Part shown: positions 12,026 to 21,490 of the stretch, in pieces | Layout of the letters: every line of letters begins with the position of its first letter | Numbering within the stretch: the stretch's first letter is position 1 | From: Daphnia pulex | Lineage: Eukaryota > Arthropoda > Branchiopoda > Diplostraca > Daphniidae | Assembly: GCF_021134715.1 (NCBI RefSeq) | Contig: NC_060025.1 | Coordinates: 1,612,001 to 1,676,000 of the forward strand | Length of the DNA stretch: 64,000 bases | Direction of reading: 5' to 3' | Notes under the pieces: model-generated | Told to the model about the DNA's origin: nothing | Databases searched by the model: none | Seen by the model: the letters and a program-made list of their open reading frames with translations, nothing else | Program-made: the position numbers and the translations under genes

Positions 12026-14286
12026 ATGTCTTTGATAGCCCCAGTCGCAACAGCAGCAGCTACTACAGCTGGTTTGTGGTTTCTACCGTTGTTGGTAGCA
12101 ACTATATCTTTCTACCAATATGACAAAAAAGATCCGGAAGGACGACCTTATGATGTTAAGGTATGTAGAAGAAACATGTGTTTTATCGGAAATGAGTAGA
12201 TTTTTTCAGTTTTTTCTGCAGTATATTTAATTTTCTCCTAAAATGTTACTTGCTTCATTTGTCCTATGTCTTACAGGTCATTCACAAATTCTACGATTTC
12301 ATAGTAATTGGATCAGGCTCAGCTGGAGCTGTTGTTGCTAATCGACTGAGTGAGCAACCTAATTGGAACATCTTACTCTTGGAAGCTGGTGGTGACGAAC
12401 CAACAATATCAGATGTGCCGGTCTTGGCTGCCTATTTGCAGCTATCTGATATAGACTGGCAGTATAAGACAGAACCTCAACCAACTGCCTGTCTTGGTTT
12501 CAACGACAAAAAGTAGATACCTTTGTCTTTTACATAAATTTTCAGTTTGTCAGGTATATCCTAACCTGTCAAACAATAGGTTTGTTTAAGTAGATGCTAT
12601 AATTCAAGTGTTGTGTGTCATAAGATGTTCCTGGCCTCGTGGAAAAGTCCTAGGAGGAACATCGGTTCTCAACTACATGCTCTACGTACGTGGTAACCGG
12701 CGGGATTACGACAGTTGGAAGCAAATGGGAAATTACGGATGGGGATACGATGACGTCCTGCCTTATTTCATTAAATCTGAAGATAATCGAAATCCTTATC
12801 TAGCCGAATCGCCCTACCACGGAGTTGGCGGTTATCTTACTGTACAGGAACCACCTTATAAAACTCCATTAGCAACTGCTTTCATAGAAGGCGGTATAGA
12901 ATTGGGTACGCAACATTTATTTTTGAACTATTCAAAGTGATAAGTTTAATTTCCCTTATTAAACTGAGGGCCACGGGAATACTTGTTCAATAACATTTTT
13001 CTTTGTCAGGTTACGAAAATCGTGATGGTAACGGAGCTTACCAAACGGGTTTTATGTTAGCCCAAGCAACAATCCGGCGCGGATCGAGGTGCTCTACTGC
13101 CAAAGCGTTTTTGCGTCCCGCGCGAATGCGAGAAAACCTTCACATCGCAATGCATTCACACGTCATGCAAATTCTGATTGATCCTGGAACTCGTCAAGCC
13201 TACGCTGTCAAATTCGAACGCAAAGGGAAAATCTACATCATCCAGGCTACAAAAGAAATTGTTTTATCTGCTGGTTCCGTAAACACCCCGCAAATTCTCA
13301 TGTTAAGTGGAATTGGCCCTGCTGAACATTTGAAAGAGTTAAATATTCCCGTCATCGCGAACTTGCGTGTCGGAGACAATCTGCAAGATCACATTGCCGC
13401 TGCCGGCATGGTTTTCACCTTGGAACAGCCCGTTTCTATGGTTCAGAGTCGCTTCGAAAACCTGCCCAGCATTTTACGCTACGCCTTGTTCGATTCGGGC
13501 CCGTTGACGGTTCCGGGTGGTGTCGAGGGACTGGCCTGGGTCAACACCAAATACGCCAATCACAGCGACGACTGGCCGGATATCGAATTTCATTTCGTGT
13601 CTGGAACACCTGCCGCTGACGGAGGAGTTCAAATTCGTCGAGTTCACGGTGTCACGGATTTTGTTTGGGATAGATACTATGCTCCCATTGCCTATCATGA
13701 CACGTGGTACGTTATCCCCATGTTGCTGAGACCGAAATCCGTCGGGTACATCCGACTGGCATCCGCTGATCCTTACGACAAGCCGCTGATTTTCCCCAAT
13801 TACTTAGTCGATGATCAAGATGTTCGGGTCCTTATCGAAGGGGTGAAAATTGGTTTGGCACTAGGTGAGACTGCCGCATTCAAAAAATTTGGTTCCAAAT
13901 TTTGGACACAACCTTTCCCCGGCTGTGAACATTTACCGCTTTGGGAAGACGAATACTGGGCTTGTTTTATCCGCCATTATTCAGCCACTATTTATCATCC
14001 GACCGGAACTGCCAAAATGGGTCCAATCGGAGACCCGACGGCCGTCGTCGATCCTGAACTCAGAGTATACGGTGTTCACAATTTGCGAGTCGTCGATTGT
14101 TCCATCATGCCCAACGTACCTTCCGGCAACACCAACGCTCCAGCGGTAAATAAATTGTTGATTCGATTCAAATTTAGTATTGCTTACTATTAATGAGTTT
14201 GAATTTCATTGCAGATTATGGTAGGTGAGAAAGGTGCTGATTTGATCAAATCTTTTTGGTTGAATATCGCAAGTCAAAACATATAG
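12026..14286 (+). CDS. GMC-family FAD oxidoreductase (glucose dehydrogenase-like)
   Basis: Five exons join in phase to give 619 aa: 12026-12160, 12277-12512, 12625-12905, 13010-14145 and 14215-14286. The first exon encodes a hydrophobic N-terminal segment (about residues 3-33) that could be a signal peptide or anchor. The Rossmann motif VIGSGSAG binds FAD (about residue 52). GMC signature 1 ([15 protein letters not shown]) and signature 2 ([15 protein letters not shown]) are both present. The active-site region [10 protein letters not shown] carries the expected histidine, and the NAPA near the C-terminus is conserved. Insect relatives are glucose dehydrogenase (FAD, quinone) and ecdysone-oxidase-type enzymes, which oxidise alcohols or sugars. 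The substrate cannot be told from sequence. All catalytic landmarks are intact. The last exon is only 72 nt. Confidence 0.9.
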
Positions 14287-16203
14287 TATTTGTGGATTCA
14301 TATACAAACAAAAACTGGGATAGCAGTGGAATAGTGTAAATCTCTAAATTATATGTGTGCATCTTTTTTGTGTTTATCTCGTTTATTTGCTCAAAACTCA
14401 TCTCATCTACTGTCAAGTATCCTTATAAGATATAGACTTAGAGATCAAGACAAAACAAAAGGATTTAGTATTTATGGAAAACTAATTAGGTGCAATTTAT
14501 TGTTTGTTTGCAGTTCATCAAATAAACTTCTTAATAAACACTGAATAATTTGAAAATATTCTTTGATTCTTCAGGTTTCTGTTTCTTATGTTATATTATT
14601 ACCATTTTAATTGTTACTTTCTTTTCTACATCACTTTTCAGTTTTCAAAGTCAATTCAAATTATTTAGATCAAAAGTCTATCAATTTGGCAACATGTAAA
14701 ATACAAATGGCCGCCATTGCCTCGTTGGGGTGGCCGGGCTCGGTGGTCCTTTGAGAACAGTTGGGTTGAGTAGAACCGCCACTGAATTAGTCGAGAAAAA
14801 ACATAGGATACTTACTAAATACCTACACTAAATATTGTACACAAGCTTTTTGAGATTTTGATTAATCAGTTACGCGAGTAAGCGTTGGTAGCAGTGGTGT
14901 TTTGGTTTGTGTAAGTACAAATGTTTCTATTAAAATTTGTTTGTTGACTGGTCCGTTCAAAACGTGTGGGTTTAGTCATGGCTTCTCATTCGTTGTTACA
15001 GGGAGAATGTTCGCAATAGATTTTTCCGTTTACACATCTTTTGTCGTCAGTCGAGATTCAAGATTCAGTTACTTATGATGGCGCTAATAGTAACAGATTT
15101 ATCAAACAGATCAAGGTAACAAAGCGTAAAACAATTAGATTCGAATGTGCTGAAAAGTGAAAACTGAAGTTGATTGGAAACGAAGCCATTAGGCCATTAC
15201 GTTATCGACGATTTGAAGATCTCCAGCAAACTAGGCACATTTTCTTCAACAACTGCGTCACGTTGCGGTCCTGTCTTTACTGTTATGTTCTAATCGAAAC
15301 TCTTGGAATCGCAAACGAGAAAGATTATGGCTATCAACGATATTGAAATTGGCATCTTGATCAGGCAGTTGCTTCACTACTTGTGTTTGGGGAGCAGTCC
15401 AGAATTGTAAGACAGTTGGTAGTTAAACATCGTTCGTTATAAACTTCTTTTTGAAGCGGCAGTATGTCGTCGAGGCTCTATTAACCGTATGTATGTGTGT
15501 GGATTTGCAAATATTGCGGGAGACATTCATAGTGCAATCAGTAAGCCAATATTTTTCTCTCAGTTATACTCCCATCTCAGAGCTGTTGAAGACTCCATGG
15601 ATTATTTGATTGACCACAGCCCCAAGAAGTGTTATCAGCCCAAATGGTTAGATTTCATAGGACATCTGATGCTGGCTGATGCTGATGCTGGTGTACCACC
15701 CATTTCCGAATAACATCTTGGTATGTACACTTTCTGTTTATGTTCACATCGTTTCAATGATTGAATTGGTGTGGCTTTCCATTCAATACTTTTGTTTTGC
15801 ATCAATCGAATCCATTTCTACACCCTGGAGAAGCAGTGACGTATCAAGCCATATTTTTTCTTCTTGCACTTTGTTTGAGGCAAATTTTACCGAGATACCG
15901 GTTAGATCCCTTTAAGACCATAGAAGTCAGGAAGCAATGCATGTAAATTTAGGTCGTTTATAGCTGAAAGCATAGACGAGGGAAAGTTGGCCTACTATTT
16001 TCAGGGAAAGTTGCAAGTGAACATATGCAAACAGCAAACAGTGGGAATTACATTTTGTTACGTTTATGTTCAATATTTTCGTATTAGTAGTTGCAAGTCT
16101 TCGGATTTTATTCAAGATATTTATATCGTTGCTTAATCTAAAATTCTTTTTAATCTTCTTCAGTGATTTTGATTAACAGTTATTTTCAATGGGGCTTTGT
16201 ATC
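14287..16203. other. Long non-coding stretch with one unexplained ORF
   Basis: There is no family-recognisable gene. It holds scattered short ORFs and a CpG-containing block near 14700-14800. The one stretch with coding character is listed separately at 15489-15713. A spliced non-coding RNA or a decayed gene is possible, but nothing proves transcription. Confidence 0.4.
15489..15713 (+). other. Possible orphan exon or gene remnant
   Basis: A 74-aa open frame ends in a TAA. From about residue 25 it looks protein-like, with segments such as LRAVEDSMDYLIDHSP and PKWLDFIGHLML. I do not recognise a family. The first 15-20 residues look random. An acceptor-like sequence near 15460 (gcggcag) would join in another frame. 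The repeated GCTGATGCT codons near the end make a small Ala-Asp run. It could be a terminal exon of a small gene, a pseudogene piece, or chance. Confidence 0.25.
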
Positions 16204-16275
16204 GGCTCGATGGTCTAGGGGTATGATTCTCGCTTAGGGTGCGAGAGGTCCCGGGTTCAAATCCCGGTCGAGCCC
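16204..16275 (+). tRNA. tRNA-Pro (anticodon AGG)
   Basis: This is a 72-nt cloverleaf. The acceptor stem GGCTCGA pairs with TCGAGCC. The D-arm/A-box is TGGTCTAGGGG. The anticodon stem TCTCGC/GCGAGA encloses the loop TTAGGGT, giving AGG. The TpsiC stem CCCGG/CCGGT-type and B-box GGTTCAAATCC are intact. There is no intron and CCA is not encoded, as in eukaryotes. An RNA polymerase III terminator-like T-run is weak (short T tracts about 10 bp downstream). Its sister gene at 16737 differs at only two positions. Confidence 0.97.
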
Positions 16276-16736
16276 AAATTGTATTTCTTAAATTTCTATT
16301 GTATCACGTTTTAACTAAACATTGAAATCAGCTGTCGATAGCCGGGTCATTTAACTTAATCGTTTGAGCGTCACATGAGATACCGTCGTAAACTTTTTAA
16401 CGCTTCCTTTCTTCAATCATTCAGGGACCTTTCTGCTATTTTACATTATTAGCTTCTACTGTCGGGGAATAACGAACCACTTTTACGATAATTTAACACA
16501 ATCGTCCGTAGGTCTACCTACTGGCTTCAACTTTCAAGATACTTGTCACCAGTATTTAAGATTTTCGTCTTTTTGATTTCCTCTGCTTTCTCTCTGGAAA
16601 AAACGATAGACCTAATGTCTGTATTGTCCCCAGAATTTGGGCCAATCATTACATCGTAGGTAGAACACCTGTCTGTGTTTGTATGGTACAAGAACTTCAA
16701 ACTGTACCACAAGACGTAATCTTGCTGTTGATGTAC
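16276..16736. other. Spacer between the two tRNA-Pro genes
   Basis: There is no gene here. The only long frame (minus strand, 16527-16793) reads through the second tRNA and is an artefact. Confidence 0.5.
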
Positions 16737-16808
16737 GGCTCGATGGTCTAGGGGTATGATTCTCGCTTCGGGTGCGAGAGGTCCCGGGTTCAATTCCCGG
16801 TCGAGCCC
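16737..16808 (+). tRNA. tRNA-Pro (anticodon CGG)
   Basis: This 72-nt cloverleaf has the same stems as the tRNA at 16204. Its anticodon loop is TTCGGGT, giving CGG, and the TpsiC loop has one further change (TTCAATTCC versus TTCAAATCC). The pair is on the same strand about 460 bp apart. They are a local duplication that now serves two proline codon classes through one anticodon base change (A to C at position 34). Confidence 0.97.
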
Positions 16809-17776
16809 TATATGCTACATTTTTGTAGTAAAAAAAACGTTTTGCATTTTCGACATTCTTCAATCATTTATATACTGTCTTGGGCTTCTTTGCAATCCTA
16901 GTTGATTCGACCTAATAGTTGTTATAAGATCTGGCCTTGTTGTACAGACAAGACAGTCACGAATAATGCCCGGTTGCTGATGAAGACAGCTGCTGAGGGC
17001 TTTTTAAAATAAAACAGTAAATAAACATTTACCTTAAGTTGGTTTAGGGGATTTGTTGTAATTGTTTAAATAAGAAGCTTTCGATGTAATTTTGGGCCGT
17101 ACAATTATTATTTAAGCGATCTGTTTGTTGCAAAACCCACATGCGATGTAAAACAGCTATCACGTTTTTGAAAAACCGCATAATTTGTTTTCTTTATCAG
17201 ATAGAGAAATTTCGAGCTACTTATTGGAATCCCATTTCTTCTGTCAGTCGAAATTTTCATTTTGTGTAAACTAAGGTGTAACGTAAACTTCATTCGCTAT
17301 TAAATTTGTTCCTTGTCGGCTTCAACGAGGTTGTTGTTTTTTGCGTTGGGTTGGTTGGGTGCTAGTGAGGTGGGGTCAGCAGTCAGCTGTATATAACGTG
17401 ACCAATCAGAGTGACGTCGCTTCCTCAATGATTTTTATCATCCAAAACGCTTTCCTATTGCTTTCCTAAACTTTTGATAAGCATCTAGAGTTGTAGGTTC
17501 TGTGGGGTTATGAGTGTCGACTGATCCAATGTCGCGATCTCAAATTTATTCATTTATAACATTTCGTTTTGAGTGATATCGAAAGACGCCAACTGCTTTT
17601 TTATATCTTGGCTTGGTACGCAAATGTGACAAATGATTCCTCACCTTGTTTCTCACCATAACCAAAATTGTTGTAAAAGAGTGAAATGAAACTCGATTGT
17701 AAATCATGGTTCTGGCCCAGTTTTACTGCTCGTTCGTGTTGATGTGCTTTCAACTGCTGAGGAGCGACATAAATGT
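16809..17776. other. Non-coding region left of the palindrome
   Basis: No gene is visible. Near 17380-17420 there is a tatataac followed by an ACCAATCAG (CCAAT-like) and a TGACGTC (CRE-like) sequence. These could be a promoter for something not identified, or chance. Confidence 0.35.
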
Positions 17777-17988
17777 GATGGGCGAAAGAAGGTGGACACG
17801 AAAGAGGAGAAGAGCTGAAAAGAGATTTGAATACATATCCTCTATTATATCGAAGTCCTTAAGCAATCATAGGGAATATTTTTTTTAACCATAGCCAATA
17901 ATCGTTTTATTCTTTTAAACAGATTTGGAAACACAAAGGTTATTAATTTCGTTTTTGTGGTCAATGGAGTGTACTTTGGTTACCAGTT

Positions 17989-18311
17989 GAAGGTCGCGGG
18001 GAACATTACGTAAAACTGTCAATGCGGTGGTGTAGAGGTTGGGTGAGAACTGGACGTGCTGCATCATTATCAAGCAGGTACAAAAGCCGCAAGCCCGCAA
18101 GGCTCAGCCATTTGGTATTCATTTTGATTTTGGTTTTTGTAGACCCATCCCCAGCAACGTCAACCTAATAAAGAAGGAAAGGCCAGTTTGCATTTCCTTC
18201 ATTTTCGAAGGTCACGGAGATCATTTCGTAAAACGTGCCATGTGACGGCGGAGAGGTTGGGTGAGAACGACACGTGTAACATCATTATCAAGCAGGTACA
18301 AAAGCCGCAAG
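17989..18311 (+). promoter_or_regulatory. Duplicated 105-bp upstream module of the tyrosine-rich gene (left)
   Basis: Two related blocks, 17989-18093 and 18207-18311, are offset by 218 bp. The second half of each (from GAGGTTGGGTGAGAAC to GGTACAAAAGCCGCAAG) is almost identical. The first halves share GAAGGTC(G/A)CGG and CGTAAAAC. The second block ends about 34 bp upstream of the TATA box. AAGGTCA resembles a monomeric nuclear-receptor (FTZ-F1 type) site. FTZ-F1 is known to control insect cuticle genes, but its use here is an inference. Confidence 0.6.
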
Positions 18312-18344
18312 GCTTAAGAGAGGGGTCAGGGTGAGAAAAAGTCC

Positions 18345-18379
18345 TATAAAAGGAGAGAGAAGAGACGATAGAAATCAGT
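18345..18379 (+). promoter_or_regulatory. Core promoter: TATA box and TCAGT initiator (left gene)
   Basis: TATAAAAG lies at 18345-18352. The arthropod initiator TCAGT lies at 18375-18379, placing the start-site A (18377) 32 bp from the TATA box, the expected spacing. This implies an 88-nt 5' leader before the ATG at 18465. Confidence 0.85.
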
Positions 18380-18464
18380 CGAGTGAGCATCTCCGACACG
18401 GCAACAACTGCAGCGCTTTATTTGTCACCAACTGCCTTCTTCATCACATTATCAATTCGTAATC

Positions 18465-19493
18465 ATGGGTAAATATTCTGTTTATTTTTACATGAAGTTT
18501 TATATCAATTGCTATTTTTTTCTGTGTGTTAATATGCCAGTAATTGTTGAATAATAGTGTTCTATTATGTACTGTCTAGTTAACTATGGAGTCGTGCTGC
18601 TGTTTGGTTTCGTGTCGTTGATGGCTGGGTCGACCACTGGTGTACCGATGTCTCCTGGGTATGGCGGGTACCAAAGCACAACCTACGTTGCTCCAGCTTA
18701 CTACACCGAGGCTCTCAAGTACTACACTACCAAGGCACCGGAGTACTACACGACTACGTATGTTGCCCCAGCCTATTACACCGAGGCTTCCAATTATTAC
18801 TCAGCTCCCAGCTACTACACCGAGGCTCCAACTTATTACACCACCAAAGCGGCTGAATACTACACCGAGACGACCAAGTACTTCACCACCAAGGCTCCAG
18901 AGTATTACACCACAACTTATGCTGCCCCGAGCTACTATACCGAAGCCCCGAAGTATTACTCTGCCCCGAGCTACATCACCAAAGAGCCCGAGTACTACAC
19001 CAAGGCTCCGGAGTACTACACGACTACGTATGCAGCACCAGGATACTACGCCGAGGCTCCCAAGTACTACCCCACCAAGTCACCAGAGTACTACCCGACT
19101 ACGTATGCCCCAACTTACTACACCGATGCTCCCAAGTACTACTCTGCACTCAGCTACTACACCGAGGCTCCAGTTTACTACACCACAACCTTCGCTCCAG
19201 CTAGCTACTACACCGAAGCCACCAAGTACTACACCGAAAAGGCCGAATATTACACAACCACGTACGCTGCCCCAGTTTACTACACCGAGGAACTCAAGTA
19301 TTACTCTGCTCCAAGCTACTACCAAACCGAGGCTCCTGTTTACTACACCAAGGTCCCTGAGTATTTCACTACAACCTACGCTGCCCCCAGCTACTACACT
19401 GAAGCTCCTAATTACTACACTACTAAGGCACCTGAGTATTACACCGCAACCTACGCTTCTCCAGTGTACTACAAGGAGGCTCCTAAATACTAG
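18465..19493 (+). CDS. Tyrosine/threonine-rich secreted repeat protein (left palindrome copy)
   Basis: Two exons, 18465-18468 (ATG G) and 18580-19493, give 305 aa. A tiny first coding exon ending just after the ATG is typical of arthropod cuticle-protein genes. After a signal peptide (VNYGVVLLFGFVSLMAGSTT-like, about 20-25 residues), nearly the whole chain is an irregular repeat of units such as YYTEAPKYY, YYTTKAPEYY and TTTYAAPSYY. Roughly a quarter or more of residues are Tyr, with Thr, Ala, Pro and Lys making up most of the rest. It has no RR chitin-binding consensus and no cysteines in the repeats. It is probably an extracellular structural protein of cuticle, egg case or adhesive type, in which tyrosines can be cross-linked; this is an inference from composition. 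AATAAA is at 19589-19594. An identical gene lies in the right arm, facing it. Confidence 0.88.
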
Positions 19494-20066
19494 AACCGGA
19501 ATTTCTGTTTTATTTGTTGGTGTTCAGATTTGTCGGTCATATATTTTAATAGTTACTAGTCACTGGGAATTGTTGATCTTTAATGGGAAATAAATTTTTT
19601 AATGCGGGTAATCATCTTGTACGACTTATCTTACCTATCTTACCACCTTCATTCCTTTTAACATTGCGAAGTGATCTGATTGTTTTGGAACTTTCCTATT
19701 TTCACATGTCCAGTTGCTGTGCAAAAGGACATATCCTGATGCTTGAACGAATTTCATATCAGGGTAAGTTGCGTAAATATTAGATCTGTTTCGGTAGCTA
19801 AGTTGGCGTAACAAAGATGTTCATGGAAGATATTGTGTTCGGTTTCTCATAGAAGTTTATTGAAGAATTTGGGAAATGATCAGTCACTTGACTCGCACTT
19901 GAATATAACTTATGTAAAACTTCAGGGTTGTAAGAAATATGCAGGTGTTAAACATATTTATAAGACACAGCAAACAGAAATTTTAAAAGGAATTGCTTTA
20001 TTTTCCCACCTCCACCCACAATTCCACCACATTTTACAGTCACATACATACATACACTTAAGTTAA

Positions 20067-20269
20067 CCCGTTGGCTGCCACGCCATACAACCCGTAGGTT
20101 GTTCTCTACTCTCTACGCGCCATGTCTGAAGGATCCATGACCAAGGTGGGACTTGCCATTACTGACAAGTCCGGGGTGACAGGGGAAGATGGAATGCACG
20201 CTATTAGGAGGCCTCTAGGAGGCCCGTGCTAAGGAGGTAGGGGGGAACAAAGGCGTGACAGTCAACGGG
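20067..20269. mobile_element. piggyBac-type MITE (left arm copy)
   Basis: This 203-bp element is flanked by TTAA on both sides (20063-20066 and 20270-20273). Its ends are inverted repeats: CCCGTTGGCTGCCACGCC and the complement of GGCGTGACAGTCAACGGG, which match at 16 of 18 positions. A TTAA target duplication plus CCC/GGG ends is the piggyBac signature. It has no coding capacity. The same insertion is at 23905-24107, so it predates the last homogenisation of the arms. Confidence 0.8.
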
Positions 20270-20534
20270 TTAACTAACACAAACGAAAACATTACCAACA
20301 ACAAATGATGATCCTCGCTGACATTTTGGAGATACCGGCGAAGTTTTGGAGTCCATCTTCTCGACGTTTCCTCTGAACGACCTGAATAAAGAGAAAACAA
20401 TCTTATTAAGTGACATGCCAATAAAAGTTAGATTATACAGATAGAAACAATAATCAGGTTTTTAAGCTCAAAGATTTAAAGATGCAATTTTATTAACTTA
20501 AAACCAAGCTTGCAATATTGAGAACTGTAAATAG

Positions 20535-20923
20535 AACAAAGCTCACTTGCTATTTTTTTTAAAAAATTCCGGAAGTAAACCGGAAGTAACCACAGCGCCT
20601 CAACCATTGAGCTGTCGTCAAATTAAACCACATATTCGTGATCTCCATGAAATTTGGGGTCGATTAGGTGTGGTTTAAACGAAATCCAAAATTTGGCCAA
20701 AATCGAGAATTTTCCTGAACTATAGTTCAGGAAAATTTTCAAAACCGGAAGTACGAAAACGTACAAAAAAATACATGAACTTTACTACAAATTTGTCGAG
20801 GATCACGAATTTGTGGTTCTTTTGTGCGTCAGATCAATATTTACTAAACTACTGACAGAAATGAGAAAACCGGAAGTAAAAAAAAAAAACACATTTTTAA
20901 AAATCTAACAAGTGAGCTTTGTT
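20535..20923. mobile_element. Foldback element, 389 bp (left arm copy)
   Basis: The ends are a perfect 15-bp inverted repeat (AACAAAGCTCACTTG at 20535-20549, complement at 20909-20923). The two halves are imperfect mirror images throughout, sharing for example ACCACA-ATTCGTGATC and CCGGAAGTA-type words. A perfect 30-bp palindrome (20708-20737, centre CTATAG) lies near the middle. The RNA or single strand would fold into one long hairpin. I see no clear target-site duplication, so the superfamily is unknown. Confidence 0.65.
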
Positions 20924-21490
20924 GGGGGAGTAGTTATCGTTAGTTATCACTAAATATTTCAACAAAATAACTGCCAATAAATGTTTAAAAAGATGTGCAA
21001 AGTAACTGAAACTGACTGTTTTGACAGCTGACAATTATCAAAAAGCCATCTAGCGTTAGAAAAAAAGAAACGTCCAAGTAAAACTTCGTTTAAGCGTAAG
21101 AAGGGCCTGATTTTGGAAACTATTACACAGACAGAGTCTAACGCAACTAGACTATTGGTAGATAACCTACGAAGATAAGTCAATTGTTGGGTACCTGGGC
21201 ATAATCCGTGGTGAGTGACTGCAGGTGTGTCACAGCAACTGAAGTGAACTAACTCGCCAGTGAAGCAGCAATGAAGCACTGAAGCAGTGAAGCTGGATGA
21301 GCGTACGTCTTGAAAATAAGGATGGAGCAGAACGTTGGTGGAAGTCCCTCTTCTGTCATGGACAAAATCCACCATTCAATTGCTCAAGGATGTCCGTGGG
21401 GATCTTGCCTGCTCTGTAAAAAAAATGTGTTGCAATGAAAATATAAAAATTAAAAAAGCATATTAATCTTTACCTTTTCTAAGAAGCACA

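Larger units (their letters stand above)
17777..21490 (+). repeat. Left arm of a large inverted repeat (palindrome)
   Basis: This arm is 3,714 bp. Its reverse complement is at 22684-26397. Every stretch I compared matches exactly except two homopolymers: A12 versus T11 at about 20878-20889, and A8 versus T9 at about 21418-21425. Positions in the outer part sum to 44174 across the arms. The outer break is sharp: 17776/26398 no longer pair. Inside 21490 the identity drops abruptly to roughly 80 percent by eye for about 190 bp, then disappears. The arm holds a tyrosine-rich protein gene with its promoter, a piggyBac-type MITE and a foldback element. Confidence 0.95.

Noticed and set aside
16527-16863. 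Two minus-strand ORFs across the tRNA-Pro (CGG) gene, including a peptide like RPGIEPGTSRTRS
   Set aside because: This peptide is the well-known mistranslation of a tRNA-Pro gene, not a protein.
19080-19325. 81-aa antisense ORF (Val/Gly-rich)
   Set aside because: It is the reverse-complement image of the same codon repeat; no independent evidence.
18640-19593. 317-aa open frame (Thr/Pro/Leu-rich) overlapping the tyrosine-rich gene, with its mirror at 24581-25534
   Set aside because: It is the +1 shadow frame of the repeat codons, stays open because the repeat avoids stops, and lacks a signal peptide. The true frame has the signal peptide, spliced start and promoter.
20959-21375. 138-aa minus-strand ORF in the left arm (mirror 22800-23216)
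   Set aside because: Composition looks random (Cys/Phe/Ser-rich, no domain) and it is not clearly spliced. Its identity in both arms only reflects the palindrome, so it is not independent support.
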